From an uncultured Bacilli bacterium (GTDB lineage: Bacteria > Bacillota_I > Bacilli_A > RFN20 > CAG-449): DNA of 49,461 nt. Under the pieces are notes generated by a model. The model was not told the origin of the DNA and made no database searches. It saw only the letters and a program-made list of their open reading frames with translations. Positions 33,981 to 44,079 of the stretch are shown here, piece after piece. The DNA is taken from NCBI GenBank assembly GCA_944332225.1, contig CALVJO010000008.1, positions 1-49,461 of the forward strand. The letters run 5' to 3'. Position numbers and translations under genes: made by a program. Positions within the stretch are counted from its first letter, which is position 1. Every line of letters starts with the position of its first letter.

Positions 33981-36401
33981 ATGTTTAAAAGCAAAGCAGA
34001 ATTTAAGAAAGACTTTACCAAGAGAGTCTTAGAACGTTATGGTGCCGAAGTCAAAGACTGCACGAACGGAGAGCTATTAGAAGTTCTTGGAGGAATGGTA
34101 AGAGATTACGCCTTTACTCAATTAAAGGATACCAAAGAATACGTAAGAGAGCATGAGAGCAAAGAGTTAGTTTATTTCTCAATGGAATTCTTAATGGGTC
34201 GATTATTGACTAATAATTTAATTAATCTCGGTTTCTATAAAGTATGTAAAGAAGGCTTAAAAGATTTAGGTGTTGATATTAACGCTTTAGAGGATGAAGA
34301 AGCTGATGCTGGATTAGGTAACGGAGGATTAGGCAGATTAGCCGCCTGCTTCCTTGATTCAATCGCTTCATTAGGCTATCCAGGACACGGCCAATGCATC
34401 CGTTATCAATATGGATTCTTCAAACAAAAAATCTGGGATAACAATCAAGTCGAAGTCCCAGATCAATGGTTACATAAAAATTATATTTGGGAAGTTAGAA
34501 AACCAGATGAATCAGTCGATGTTCAATTTTATGGTAATGCTGAATACTATACCGATGAAAACGGTCATTATCATATGAGAACCGCGAATTCTACTTATGT
34601 TAAGGCAGTTCCTTATGATGTTCCAGTCATCGGATATAAAAATGGAGTTGTCAACACTTTAAGATTATGGGCTTCTGAACCAAATGAGGACCATTTACCA
34701 TGGAATCAAAACTTCAATGATTATAAATTCTTCTGCGAAGAGATCTCTCAATCTCTCTATCCTGATGATTCAAATGAGCACGGAAAGATCTTAAGATTAA
34801 GACAACAATATTTCTTAGTCTCCGCGGGAATGCAATCGATAATCAAAGAGCATAAAAAACAATATGGAACTTTAAAGAACTTTGCTCAAAAGCATGTTTT
34901 CCAACTTAATGATACTCATCCGATTCTCTCCATCCCTGAATGCATGAGAATCTTAATGGACCAAGAAGGCTTTGGATGGGAAGAAGCTTGGGATCAAGTT
35001 ACCCATTGCATGGCTTATACCAACCATACCATCATGCAAGAGGCTTTAGAAAAATGGCCAGTTGGCTATGTCAGCAACTTGCTTCCTAGAATCTATATGA
35101 TCATTGAGGAGATCGATAGAAGATTTGTTAATTCTCTACGTTCTCAAGGATATTCTGAAGACTTCATCTATCGGGTTAGAATCATTAAAGATGGCATGAT
35201 TCACATGACTAATTTAGGTATTCACGCGGTGTTCTCAGTTAACGGAGTTGCAAAACTTCACACAGATATCTGTAAAAACGATACTTTTAAAGATTTATAC
35301 TCCTTATATCCTGAAAAATTCAATAACAAGACTAACGGAGTAACTCATCGTCGTTGGCTCTTAGCCTCTAATCCTGAATTAGCTAAATTAATCAGCGAAT
35401 TATTAGGTTCAGATGATTGGGTTAATAATCCAGAAGACTTACAAAAATTAATGGTATACATCGATGATGATAAAGTCTTAAAACAAATCAATAAGATTAA
35501 AAAAGCTAACAAAACTAAATTAGCTAAATATATCAAAGAACATAATAATATCGATGTTGATGTCAATTCTATCTTTGATACTCAAATTAAGAGATTGCAC
35601 GCATATAAACGTCAATTGATGAACTGCTTTAGAATCATGTATTACTATAAGCGATTAAAGACAGATCCAACATTTAATAAGATGACTCCTCACACCTTCA
35701 TCTTTGGAGCAAAGGCTGCACCTAGCTATACCTTTGCTAAGAAGGTTATCGAGTTAATTAACTGTATAGCTAGAACTGTTAATGATGATCCTGAAGTAAA
35801 TAAATACTTAAAGGTTGTCTTTATTGAAAACTATGATGTTTCAACAGCTGAAGTAATTATTCCTGGATCTGATGTTTCTGAACAAATCTCAACCGCGGGT
35901 AAAGAAGCATCTGGAACTTCTAATATGAAATTCATGATGAACGGAGCGATTACTCTAGGAACCCTCGATGGGGCGAACGTTGAGATTCATTCCTTAGTCG
36001 GTGATGAAAATTCTGTTATCTTTGGCTTAAAGACTGAAGAATTAGATAAGATTAGAAAATCAGGATCTTATAAAGCATGGAACATCTATAACAATAACTA
36101 TTGGGCAAAGGTGGTCATGGATTCGCTTATGAATAGAACATGGCATCCAAATCAAGAAGAGTTTAGAATTATCTTTGATGAGATTATGTGGAGAAACGAT
36201 GAATACTTCAATTTGCTTGATTTAGATAGCTATATTGAAGCCAGCGATGAGATTTCTCGCCGTTATAAAGATAAGAGAGCCTGGGCCAGATCTTGTCTCA
36301 TCAATATCGCAAAGTCAGGTTACTTCTCTTCAGATCGTACCATCCAACAATATGTTGATGATATCTGGGCTTTAGATAAGATTAAATATCCTACAAAGTA
36401 A
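33981..36401 (+). CDS. glgP: Glycogen/starch phosphorylase
   Basis: 806 residues, standard. MEFLMGRLLTNNLINLG and DAGLGNGGLGRLAACFLDS at the N-terminus, RLHAYKRQLMN in the middle, and EASGTSNMKFMMNGAITLGTLDGAN with the pyridoxal-phosphate Lys are all family signatures. It releases glucose-1-phosphate from glycogen ends. AGGAGG lies 5 nt before the ATG. The glgB-glgP pair suggests a regulated glycogen store; the terminator follows at 36414. Confidence 0.97.
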   Translation: MFKSKAEFKKDFTKRVLERYGAEVKDCTNGELLEVLGGMVRDYAFTQLKDTKEYVREHESKELVYFSMEFLMGRLLTNNLINLGFYKVCKEGLKDLGVDINALEDEEADAGLGNGGLGRLAACFLDSIASLGYPGHGQCIRYQYGFFKQKIWDNNQVEVPDQWLHKNYIWEVRKPDESVDVQFYGNAEYYTDENGHYHMRTANSTYVKAVPYDVPVIGYKNGVVNTLRLWASEPNEDHLPWNQNFNDYKFFCEEISQSLYPDDSNEHGKILRLRQQYFLVSAGMQSIIKEHKKQYGTLKNFAQKHVFQLNDTHPILSIPECMRILMDQEGFGWEEAWDQVTHCMAYTNHTIMQEALEKWPVGYVSNLLPRIYMIIEEIDRRFVNSLRSQGYSEDFIYRVRIIKDGMIHMTNLGIHAVFSVNGVAKLHTDICKNDTFKDLYSLYPEKFNNKTNGVTHRRWLLASNPELAKLISELLGSDDWVNNPEDLQKLMVYIDDDKVLKQINKIKKANKTKLAKYIKEHNNIDVDVNSIFDTQIKRLHAYKRQLMNCFRIMYYYKRLKTDPTFNKMTPHTFIFGAKAAPSYTFAKKVIELINCIARTVNDDPEVNKYLKVVFIENYDVSTAEVIIPGSDVSEQISTAGKEASGTSNMKFMMNGAITLGTLDGANVEIHSLVGDENSVIFGLKTEELDKIRKSGSYKAWNIYNNNYWAKVVMDSLMNRTWHPNQEEFRIIFDEIMWRNDEYFNLLDLDSYIEASDEISRRYKDKRAWARSCLINIAKSGYFSSDRTIQQYVDDIWALDKIKYPTK

Positions 36402-36413
36402 AAAGATTAAATT

Positions 36414-36436
36414 AAAAGGTCCAATCGGACCTTTTT
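36414..36436. terminator. Bidirectional intrinsic terminator
   Basis: AAAAGGTCC (36414-36422) and GGACCTTTT (36427-36435) form a perfect stem with an AATC loop, flanked by A's and T's. It ends glgP on the plus strand and overlaps the stop codon of the DUF523 gene on the minus strand. Confidence 0.92.
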
Positions 36437-36887
36437 AAATGCTCTTTTTTAAAATTAGGATCAATTCATCAATTTCATCTTCAGAAAATACTTTGATATT
36501 ATTCTCTTTTAATAATTTAGAAGTGATTCCCATACCTTCAATTTTTTTAGAAGTAAAGGTTCCATCATATATCTGATGGACTCCGCATGAAGGAGATCTT
36601 TCTTTTAATAAGGCGTATCTAACATGGTTTTCCTTGGCAATAGCTAATGTCATATAGGCTCCATCATAAAAGTTATTCGTAACATCCTTATTTTTAGAAT
36701 TAATCACTCTTCCATTTTTGATTTCTGAAGGTAGACGAGGAGTTTTTAAACCTCCAAAAGTTTCAGGGCAAATTAAGATGATGTCGCATAAAGACTTCAA
36801 TTCTTCACTTTTTTTAAGATAGTTATTGCCTCCATCATATTTACAATTCTCACCAAGAAGGCAAGCTGATACTAAAATTGTTTCCAT
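36435..36887 (-). CDS. DUF523 family protein
   Basis: 150 residues. METILVSACLLGENCKYDGGNN, LCPETFGGLKTPRLPSEI and LLKERSPSCGVHQIYDG (three conserved Cys-containing segments) define the family. It resembles the N-terminal DUF523 part of E. coli YbbK-type/DUF1722 proteins. The conserved Cys suggest metal or thiol chemistry, but no function is established. Single-gene unit; no obvious ribosome site directly before the ATG. Confidence 0.88.
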   Translation of the reverse strand: METILVSACLLGENCKYDGGNNYLKKSEELKSLCDIILICPETFGGLKTPRLPSEIKNGRVINSKNKDVTNNFYDGAYMTLAIAKENHVRYALLKERSPSCGVHQIYDGTFTSKKIEGMGITSKLLKENNIKVFSEDEIDELILILKKSI

Positions 36888-36973
36888 ACAGTTGCTATTT
36901 TTCCATTTTTCGCTTGGTTAGTAAAGATATTTTGTTTATTAACCTTTTATCTTTAAAAAATATGGTGATGTTT

Positions 36974-36979
36974 TATAAT
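36974..36979 (+). promoter_or_regulatory. -10 box predicting a leaderless transcript
   Basis: TATAAT is followed by TTTATCG (7 nt) and the ATG at 36987; there is no Shine-Dalgarno sequence. Confidence 0.6.
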
Positions 36980-36986
36980 TTTATCG

Positions 36987-37622
36987 ATGAAAAGACTTGT
37001 AACTTTAAACATTCACAATTACCCAATTCCAGTTGAAATTAATTATTCTAATATCAAAACTAAACGGTTTTATTTAGCCTATGGAATGATCTGCGCGAGG
37101 ATGAGAGATACTGATTCTCTTCTCTCTCTTCAAGAACGATTAGAAAGAATTTTTAAAGTTAACACCATTGAAAAAATTAATAGAACCCCGTTGCATGTTT
37201 CCGATTTTGTCTATGTTTTGGGAAATATTGAAAAATGCTCTTATTCAAAAAAAGGTACTTTTTCTTATTCTACTTGCTATATAAATTACCTAGGTAAGAA
37301 AACAAATTTAAAAGATTTCTTTTTAAATTATTTAGCTAAGAGGATGGAGGAATTGGAGAATATGATGTCTTTACCTCATCATAATATTAGAATTAAAGAC
37401 ATGTATTCTTGCTATGGATTAAATTACGTTAATAGAAAAGAGATTGTAATCGGTCAAAAACTAGTTCATTTCTCAAAAGAAATCATCGATTCAGTGTTGA
37501 TTCATGAATTATGTCATGACTTTTATCAAAATCATTCTAAAGAGTTTTATAATATTTATTCTAAATATTGCCCAAACTTTAGAATCTTACAAAAGAAGTT
37601 AACTTATGGAGAGATCAGATGA
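36987..37622 (+). CDS. YgjP-like metallopeptidase domain protein (M48-related)
   Basis: 211 residues. The zinc motif HELCHDFYQNHSKEFYNI (about 171-188) gives HExxH plus the downstream H/E of the YgjP/DUF45 family, and the N-terminal beta-rich half is typical. Presumed metal-dependent hydrolase; the substrate is unknown. The stop TGA overlaps the trmH-like ATG. Transcription seems to start at the ATG itself. Confidence 0.85.
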   Translation: MKRLVTLNIHNYPIPVEINYSNIKTKRFYLAYGMICARMRDTDSLLSLQERLERIFKVNTIEKINRTPLHVSDFVYVLGNIEKCSYSKKGTFSYSTCYINYLGKKTNLKDFFLNYLAKRMEELENMMSLPHHNIRIKDMYSCYGLNYVNRKEIVIGQKLVHFSKEIIDSVLIHELCHDFYQNHSKEFYNIYSKYCPNFRILQKKLTYGEIR

Positions 37623-38335
37623 AGATAACTAGCTTAACTAATTCATATATTAAAGAACTTTACGCTTTAAAAGATAATAATGAAAAGAAACTTAAAAAGC
37701 TCTTTTTAACTAATGATATTGATATTATTAATCTTGCCTTTGAAAAAGGATTTTTAAAACAGGTGTTATATTATAAAAAACCATTAACTTTAGATATAGA
37801 TCAATTAGAAGTAAATGAAGCAATCATCAAAAAACTTTCATTTAATAAGTCTTATGGAGATTATATAGGAGTTTGCACCTATCCTAAATTTACTTTTGAA
37901 AATAAAAGAAGATATCTTTATTTAGATAACGTGCAAGATCCAGGAAATGTCGGAACTTTAATTAGAACTTGTCTAGCTTTCTCATATGATGGAATCATCC
38001 TTTCTCCTGATTCAGCTTCTATCTATAATGATAAGGTGATTCAAGCCTCAAAAGGGGGAATATTCTATTTACCTATCTATTCTGATATCTCTTTAAAGGA
38101 GATGAAAGATAAAGGCTATTTAATAATTGGAACCGGATTAAGAAACTCAATCAATTTAAAAGAAGTGAAATTTGATTCAAAATTTTGTCTAGTATTAGGA
38201 AACGAAGGACAGGGCATGAAAAAAGAAAATATCGATTTAGCTTCGATTATGGTTAAAATTGAGATGAATAATATTGAATCGCTTAACGTAGCTATTTCAG
38301 GAGGGATACTTTTATATGAATTTAAAGATTGCTAG
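37619..38335 (+). CDS. TrmH/SpoU-family RNA 2'-O-methyltransferase
   Basis: 238 residues. SPOUT knot motifs: LYLDNVQDPGNVGTLIRTCLAF (motif 1), LVLGNEGQGMKKENI (motif 2) and VKIEMNNIESLNVAISGGILLYEF (motif 3). An N-terminal substrate-binding L30e-like part precedes (about 1-95). It 2'-O-methylates rRNA or tRNA; the exact site is not resolvable. Overlaps ygjP-like (4 nt) and the LRR gene (20 nt). Confidence 0.92.
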   Translation: MKITSLTNSYIKELYALKDNNEKKLKKLFLTNDIDIINLAFEKGFLKQVLYYKKPLTLDIDQLEVNEAIIKKLSFNKSYGDYIGVCTYPKFTFENKRRYLYLDNVQDPGNVGTLIRTCLAFSYDGIILSPDSASIYNDKVIQASKGGIFYLPIYSDISLKEMKDKGYLIIGTGLRNSINLKEVKFDSKFCLVLGNEGQGMKKENIDLASIMVKIEMNNIESLNVAISGGILLYEFKDC

Positions 38336-39524
38336 TATTAGTTTATTAATAATTCCATTATCTTTATTATTTAGCTGCCAAGGAAACACCAATAACACGA
38401 TTAATTATTCTTTTGATGATTCTACTATAGAAGCGATGATAGTTGATTCTCCTTTATATAATTATCAAGACTTAGTTATTCCAAGCGAAGTTAATTATAA
38501 CAATCAAGTTTATCAGGTGACTTCAATAGCTATAAACGCCTTTAAAAATAATGATTATATTAAAACATTAACTATCCCTGATACCATCGTCTCCATCGGT
38601 TACGATGCTTTTAGAGATTGTTCTTCTTTAGAGATAGTTAACATGTCTAATCAAATTGACTATCTTCCTGATCATCTATTTTCCTATTGCACCTCTTTAA
38701 CTGAGTTTAAGGGAGGAGAAAATATTAAAACCTTGTATAAAGGCGTATTTGAAGGAACGAAAGTTAAAAGTTTCACTTTTTCTTCTTTAAGTGAGATCGA
38801 TGTTGATTGCTTTTGGAATAATCAAGCTTTAGAATCGATAACTATCTTAGGAGACTTAGATACTTTACCAGGTTCTTGCTTTGAACGATGCACGTCTTTA
38901 AAAAGCGTTAATCTATCTTCTTCTGTATCCTATATTGAAAACTACGCGTTTAAAAATTGTATTTCTTTAGAAACTTTTGATTTTGAAAATATTCGTCATA
39001 TAGAAAATAATGCCTTTGAATCCTGCGCGTTTACTACCTTAGAGTTAAATGATACTGTTTTAGAAAATCAAGCCTTCGTTTCTAATTTAAATTTAGAATC
39101 AGTTTCACTAAATGGCTCCCTTTCAAATCATTCTAAAGATCTAGGCTATGGAGTATTTAAAGATTGTTCTAAATTAACTACTTTAAATATTAATAATATT
39201 GAATCTATCGGTTCTAACTGCTTTAAAAATTGTTCTTTAGAAACTGTTTCTTTTGATAAAGGATTAAAAGAAATCAAATCTGAAGCTTTCCTTAATAACA
39301 AATTAAAACTAATATCATTTGAGGAAAACTCTTCTTTAGAATCAATATCTAGAAAAGCATTTTATAATAATCAACTAGAAGGAAAGCTTGAATTACCAGC
39401 ATCACTTAATGCAATTTATAACTTTGCTTTCAAAAAGAATAATATTGATGAAATAAAGATATCTAAAGATTGTTTAATCCAAGATATCATAGATGAAGAA
39501 TGCTTAATATCTTATTATGAATAG
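38316..39524 (+). CDS. Leucine-rich repeat lipoprotein (BspA-type LRR_5)
   Basis: 402 residues. A lipoprotein signal ends LLFSC (Cys21). About 12 LRR_5 repeats follow, each with the AFxxCxSLexixxP-like pattern (for example IAINAFKNNDYIKTLTIPDTI, YDAFRDCSSLEIVNMSN, NYAFKNCISLETFDFEN). Family members are surface adhesins in Bacteroides, Treponema and many gut Firmicutes. No LPxTG. The start lies 20 nt inside the trmH-like gene. Confidence 0.9.
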   Translation: MNLKIASISLLIIPLSLLFSCQGNTNNTINYSFDDSTIEAMIVDSPLYNYQDLVIPSEVNYNNQVYQVTSIAINAFKNNDYIKTLTIPDTIVSIGYDAFRDCSSLEIVNMSNQIDYLPDHLFSYCTSLTEFKGGENIKTLYKGVFEGTKVKSFTFSSLSEIDVDCFWNNQALESITILGDLDTLPGSCFERCTSLKSVNLSSSVSYIENYAFKNCISLETFDFENIRHIENNAFESCAFTTLELNDTVLENQAFVSNLNLESVSLNGSLSNHSKDLGYGVFKDCSKLTTLNINNIESIGSNCFKNCSLETVSFDKGLKEIKSEAFLNNKLKLISFEENSSLESISRKAFYNNQLEGKLELPASLNAIYNFAFKKNNIDEIKISKDCLIQDIIDEECLISYYE

Positions 39525-39527
39525 CTT

Positions 39528-39551
39528 AAAAAGCAGAAATAAAAGCTTTTT
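39528..39551 (+). terminator. Intrinsic terminator after the LRR lipoprotein
   Basis: AAAAAGC (39528-39534) and GCTTTTT (39545-39551), 10-nt loop, 3 nt after the stop codon. Mostly A-U stem, so strength is uncertain. Confidence 0.5.
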
Positions 39552-39553
39552 GC

Positions 39554-39581
39554 TTGAATAAACTAATAAATTTTCGATAAT
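39554..39581 (+). promoter_or_regulatory. ileS promoter
   Basis: TTGAAT (39554-39559), 16 bp, GATAAT (39576-39581), just upstream of the T-box leader. Confidence 0.55.
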
Positions 39582-39587
39582 TTAGTA

Positions 39588-39795
39588 AAGGCGATGAAAA
39601 AGACAGACGCCTCCTAACTAGCATAGAGAATCATTGGTTGGTGGAAAATGATCTAGGTAAAGAGAAACGGATCACTTTGGAGCCGTCAAATTGAAAATAG
39701 TAAATTTGACCGTCACCTGCGTTAAAGGATAATTGAGGTGCTCTTTTGAGAACTAAGGTGGTACCGCGCGTAAGCGTCCTTAGGAGGACGTTTTT
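39588..39795 (+). promoter_or_regulatory. T-box leader (isoleucine) upstream of ileS
   Basis: The T-box AAGGTGGTACCGCG is at 39755-39768. The terminator CGTCCT/AGGACG with TAGG loop and five T is at 39775-39795. Stem I elements GGCGATGAAAAAGACAGACGCC and GGTTGGTGGAAAATGATC precede, and GGATCACTTTGG presents an ATC (Ile) codon at 39671-39673, the likely specifier. Uncharged tRNA-Ile should allow ileS transcription. Confidence 0.93.
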
Positions 39796-39816
39796 ATTTT
39801 ATTAGAAAGGATTATT

Positions 39817-42555
39817 ATGGAAATCAATAAAACTTTATTAATGGGTAAAACTAATTTCGAGATGCGAGGCAATCTAGCTTCTAAAGAACCTAAGATGCTT
39901 CAAGTGTGGAATGAAGAACACCTATATGAACAAATACTTAAGAAAAATGAAAAACAACCTTGTTTCATGCTTCACGATGGACCTCCATATGCGAACGGAG
40001 ACATGCATTGCGGGCACATGTTAAATAGAGTCTTAAAAGATATAATTATTCGTTTTAAGAGCATGGATGGATATTACGCGCCATTTTATCCAGGATGGGA
40101 TACTCATGGTCTTCCAATTGAAAATGCAGTCACCAAAAAAGGAGTAAACAGAAAGACAACTCCTATTGGAGAATTTAGAGAAAAATGTCATGACTTTGCT
40201 TTACAGCAAGTATCTAGACAAAGAGAACAAGTTAAAAGATTAGGAATTTTAGCTGATTTTGATAAACGTTATCTTACTTTAGATAAGGAATTTGAAAAAT
40301 CTCAAATTGAAGTCTTTGCTTCCATGGCTTTACAAGGATTAATCTTCAAAGGATTAAAACCAGTTTACTATTCTCCGTCTTCGGAATCGGCTCTTGCTGA
40401 AGCTGAGATTGAATATCATGATGTCAAGGCTAAAACTATCTACGTTAAATTTAAAGTTGTCGATGGAAAGAACATTCTTTCTACAGATGATAATTTTGTG
40501 ATTTGGACCACAACTCCTTGGACTATTCCTGCTAACTTAGCTATCTGTTTGCATCCAGATTTTGAATATGGATTATATAAAACTAATAAAGGTAACTTCG
40601 TCTTTTTAAATGAATTAGTTGAAAAGATGATTAAAGATTTAAACTTAGAATATGCAACTTTAATCAAGACCTTTAAAGGAAGAGATGTTGAATATTTAAA
40701 GGTTAAACATCCTCTTTATGATAGAGAATCTTTAGTTATTAACGGAACTTATGTCACCAAAGATGCTGGAACTGGAACTGTTCATATCGCTCCGGGGCAC
40801 GGTGAAGATGACTTTAATGTTTGTAAAAAATATCATATTGAACCATATTGCCCAGTTGATGAGCACGGAAGAATGGATGATACAGTTGGAGATCGCTTAA
40901 AAGGTCTTTTCTATGAAGATTGTAATGAAGAAGTGATCAAGATGCTTGAAGAGAATGGATGTCTTTTAGGCTTAGACGAGATCACCCATAGCTATCCTCA
41001 TGACTGGAGAACTAAAAAACCTGTTATCTTTAGAGCTACTCCTCAATGGTTCTGCTCCATCGATAAAATTAGAGATAAATTATTAGATGAGATCGATAAA
41101 GTGAACTGGGTTCCTTCTTGGGGAAAGATCAGAATGCATAATATGATTAAAGATCGTCAGGATTGGTGCATCTCTCGTCAAAGAGCCTGGGGAGTACCTC
41201 TTCCAATCATCTATGATAAAGATGGTAATGCTTTGCTTGAAAAAGAGATTTTTGACCATATCGCTGATTTAGTCGGTAAATATGGTTCTCAAATTTTTGT
41301 AACCTCGCAAGTTGAAGATTTATTACCTGAAGGATATCTTGAAAAGCATAAAGATTTAGCCCCATTCTCTAAAGAAAAAGATATTATGGATGTCTGGTTT
41401 GATTCTGGCTCTTCATTTAATGCTGTTTTAATTAATCGAGGAAATAAATATCCTGCTGATTTATATTTAGAAGGTGCGGATCAATATCGAGGATGGTTTA
41501 ATTCCTCACTTATCATTGCAACTGCCTGCACCTCAAAGGCACCATATAAAACAGTTCTTTCTCATGGCTTTGTCATGGATGGAAATGGAAATAAGATGTC
41601 TAAATCTTTAGGAAATGGAATTGATCCAAATAAGATCATCCTTTCTTCCGGCGCGGATATTCTCCGTCTTTGGGTGGCTACTGTTGATTATCAAGCAGAT
41701 GTTAGAATCTCATCTCAAATCTTATCAAGCGTTCAAGAAACCTATCGTAAGATCCGTAATACTTTTAAATTCTTATTAGCTAATTTGTCTGATGGAGATA
41801 CTGTCTTTGATTATGATAAAAATCGAGTTACTTCATTCTCTTTATTAGGTCAATATATGTTAGCTTCCTTAGAGAAGACTAAGAATGAAGCATTAAATGA
41901 TTATAATAACTATGATTTTGCCTCAGCAATTCAAACTATTTTGACTTTCTTAGTTAATGATGTTTCAGCTTTCTATGCCTCAATCAGCAAAGATAGCCTC
42001 TACTGCGATGAGAAAAACTCTCCAACAAGGAAAGAATATCAAACGGTTTTCTATACAATCATCAAGACTCTTTCGATTCTTTTAGCCCCAGTTCTTTGCT
42101 TTACTATGGATGAAGTTTATCAAAACTTACCATCTAAAAAATATTCTCATATCGCTTTAGAAGATATGGTTAAAGAATCTCATGAATATGATAATGCGAT
42201 CTTAGATGAATTCTCCAAGCTTAAAGACTTTAGAAATGTAGTCAATCAAAAGCTAGAAGAAGCTAGAAACAACGGATTAATCGGCTCATCATTAGAAGCG
42301 ATGGTTAATTTAAAAGTTAATCAAGAAACTTATGACCTTTTAAATAAATTTACTTTAGAGAAATTACAAGAGATCTTAATTGTTTCTAAAGTTAACCTTG
42401 AGTTAAATGAAAATAACGATAATTTAATTGTAGTCAGCAAGGTTAAAGGGGAAAAGTGCCCAAGATGCTGGTCATATCACGAAACATTCGTCGAATTTAA
42501 TGAGATGAAATTATGCAAAAGATGCTATAAGGTAGTTAAAGATGTCGCTTTCTAA
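39817..42555 (+). CDS. ileS: Isoleucyl-tRNA synthetase
   Basis: 912 residues. Class I motifs PPYANGDMHCGHML (HIGH-type) and GNKMSKSLGNGIDPNKI (KMSKS); the CP1 editing domain holds WTTTPWTIPANLA and GTGTVHIAPGHGEDDF. The C-terminal zinc motif CPRCWSYHETF and CKRCYKVV (four Cys) is of the bacterial IleRS1 type. AGAAAGGA precedes the ATG. Overlaps lspA by 14 nt, as part of ileS-lspA-rluD. Confidence 0.97.
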   Translation: MEINKTLLMGKTNFEMRGNLASKEPKMLQVWNEEHLYEQILKKNEKQPCFMLHDGPPYANGDMHCGHMLNRVLKDIIIRFKSMDGYYAPFYPGWDTHGLPIENAVTKKGVNRKTTPIGEFREKCHDFALQQVSRQREQVKRLGILADFDKRYLTLDKEFEKSQIEVFASMALQGLIFKGLKPVYYSPSSESALAEAEIEYHDVKAKTIYVKFKVVDGKNILSTDDNFVIWTTTPWTIPANLAICLHPDFEYGLYKTNKGNFVFLNELVEKMIKDLNLEYATLIKTFKGRDVEYLKVKHPLYDRESLVINGTYVTKDAGTGTVHIAPGHGEDDFNVCKKYHIEPYCPVDEHGRMDDTVGDRLKGLFYEDCNEEVIKMLEENGCLLGLDEITHSYPHDWRTKKPVIFRATPQWFCSIDKIRDKLLDEIDKVNWVPSWGKIRMHNMIKDRQDWCISRQRAWGVPLPIIYDKDGNALLEKEIFDHIADLVGKYGSQIFVTSQVEDLLPEGYLEKHKDLAPFSKEKDIMDVWFDSGSSFNAVLINRGNKYPADLYLEGADQYRGWFNSSLIIATACTSKAPYKTVLSHGFVMDGNGNKMSKSLGNGIDPNKIILSSGADILRLWVATVDYQADVRISSQILSSVQETYRKIRNTFKFLLANLSDGDTVFDYDKNRVTSFSLLGQYMLASLEKTKNEALNDYNNYDFASAIQTILTFLVNDVSAFYASISKDSLYCDEKNSPTRKEYQTVFYTIIKTLSILLAPVLCFTMDEVYQNLPSKKYSHIALEDMVKESHEYDNAILDEFSKLKDFRNVVNQKLEEARNNGLIGSSLEAMVNLKVNQETYDLLNKFTLEKLQEILIVSKVNLELNENNDNLIVVSKVKGEKCPRCWSYHETFVEFNEMKLCKRCYKVVKDVAF

Positions 42556-43162
42556 AGAAAACAAACGCTTAATTATTCAAATTGGAATTGCTGCGATTAC
42601 GATCATCGTTCTTTTAGTGATCGATATCGTCACCAAGCTCAGCGTCCTTAATTACTTTAATCGGGTAGAAGGGGCTAATATCGTGGTCATCGATAACTTC
42701 TTTTGGATTCATCTTGTTTACAATCGAGGAGCCTTAGGAGGAATCTTTGGAGGAATTGATAATTCGATGATCATTCTTTCTATTTTCTCGGTGATTGGAA
42801 CGATAATCGGCTTTTTCTTCCTGGTTTGGAAATTTAAAAAGCTACCTATTCTTTATCGGATAGCTTTATATATATTTATTCCTGGATGCATGGGTAATTT
42901 AATTGATAGGGTTGGTTTATATAACACCCCTGGAGTCGTTGATTTCTTACGTTTTAGATTGTTTGGTTTCTATGATTTCCCGGTGTTTAATTTTGCTGAC
43001 ATGTGTCTAACCGTTTCAATTATCATGTTTATAATTGCTATCATCTTCACTAAAGATAAAGAAACTTTAAGCGAGGAAGTAAATAATAAAATTGAAGAAG
43101 CTAAGATTTTAGAATCTAATACTTCTTCTAAAAGCGAAAGTGATGACGGGAGTGAGGAGTAA
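42542..43162 (+). CDS. lspA: Lipoprotein signal peptidase (signal peptidase II)
   Basis: 206 residues, about 40 longer than usual. Four membrane helices and the active-site segments GCMGNLIDRVGLY (Asp) and FPVFNFADMCLTV (Asp) are present; YNRGALGGIF is the usual substrate-loop motif. The extra C-terminus (about 166-206) is Glu/Ser/Asp-rich and likely disordered. It cleaves the signal peptides of lipoproteins such as the PstS and LRR proteins in this window. The start lies inside the 3' end of ileS. Confidence 0.95.
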   Translation: MSLSKENKRLIIQIGIAAITIIVLLVIDIVTKLSVLNYFNRVEGANIVVIDNFFWIHLVYNRGALGGIFGGIDNSMIILSIFSVIGTIIGFFFLVWKFKKLPILYRIALYIFIPGCMGNLIDRVGLYNTPGVVDFLRFRLFGFYDFPVFNFADMCLTVSIIMFIIAIIFTKDKETLSEEVNNKIEEAKILESNTSSKSESDDGSEE

Positions 43163-43164
43163 GC

Positions 43165-44079
43165 ATGAAGATTTATCAAATAGATTTAGAAAATGAAAAT
43201 CTTAGAATTGATGCCTTTTTAGCTAAGGAAAATCCTACTTTATCTCGATCATATTTTCAAAAATTAATTGAAGAAGGGAAAGTTCTGGTAAATTCAAAAA
43301 AAGTAAAATCTTCCTATAAATTGATGATTGACGATAATGTTACCGTCGAAGAATCTTTTAAAGAAGCTAGTCATTTAGAAAAAGAGAATATACCTTTAAA
43401 TATTGTCTATGAAGATTCTTCTCTTATCGTTATTAATAAACCTCGCGGTATGGTAGTTCATCCTTCTTCCGGGCATGAAACAGGTACTTTAGCAAACGCT
43501 TTAGTTTACCATTTTGATAAATTATCATCAATCAATGGTGATTTTCGTCCTGGGATAGTCCACAGAATCGATAAAGATACTTCAGGTTTGCTCGTTGTAG
43601 CTAAAACTGATGAAGCTCATATCTTTTTATCCTCTCAGCTTCAAGATAAAACTATGTATCGAGAATATCACGCGATCTGCGAAGGAAGAATTCCTCATGA
43701 GGAGATGAAGATAATAGCTCCAATAGGTAAAGATAAAAGAGATCGTTTAAAGATGGATGTCGATATCTATAACGGAAAAGATGCGACGACTAATGTTAAG
43801 GTTTTAGAACGATTTAATAATTATACCTATGTTTCATGCTTATTAGAAACAGGGAGAACTCATCAGATTAGAGTCCATTTAAAATATATAAATTTCCCTA
43901 TTGTCGGGGATACTTTATATGGTAAAAAGAAAATTACTTTAACTTCTTTAGGGCAGATGCTCTGCGCGGTTAAATTATCCTTTATTCATCCTCTTACTAA
44001 AGAGAGAATGACTTTTGAAGTCGACGAGGATGATGAGTTTAAAAGAGTCTTAAACTATATAAGAGAAAATAAGCTTTAA
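43165..44079 (+). CDS. rluD: RluA-family 23S rRNA pseudouridine synthase (RluD-like)
   Basis: 304 residues. S4 domain (about 12-75: LRIDAFLAKENPTLSRSYFQKLI) followed by the catalytic domain with VVHPSSGH, IVHRIDKDTSGLLVVAKT (catalytic Asp) and LLETGRTHQIRVHL. Starts 2 nt after lspA. RluD-type positions (1911/1915/1917) are assumed from family. Its stop overlaps the convergent rnhC stop, and no terminator is seen between them. Confidence 0.92.
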   Translation: MKIYQIDLENENLRIDAFLAKENPTLSRSYFQKLIEEGKVLVNSKKVKSSYKLMIDDNVTVEESFKEASHLEKENIPLNIVYEDSSLIVINKPRGMVVHPSSGHETGTLANALVYHFDKLSSINGDFRPGIVHRIDKDTSGLLVVAKTDEAHIFLSSQLQDKTMYREYHAICEGRIPHEEMKIIAPIGKDKRDRLKMDVDIYNGKDATTNVKVLERFNNYTYVSCLLETGRTHQIRVHLKYINFPIVGDTLYGKKKITLTSLGQMLCAVKLSFIHPLTKERMTFEVDEDDEFKRVLNYIRENKL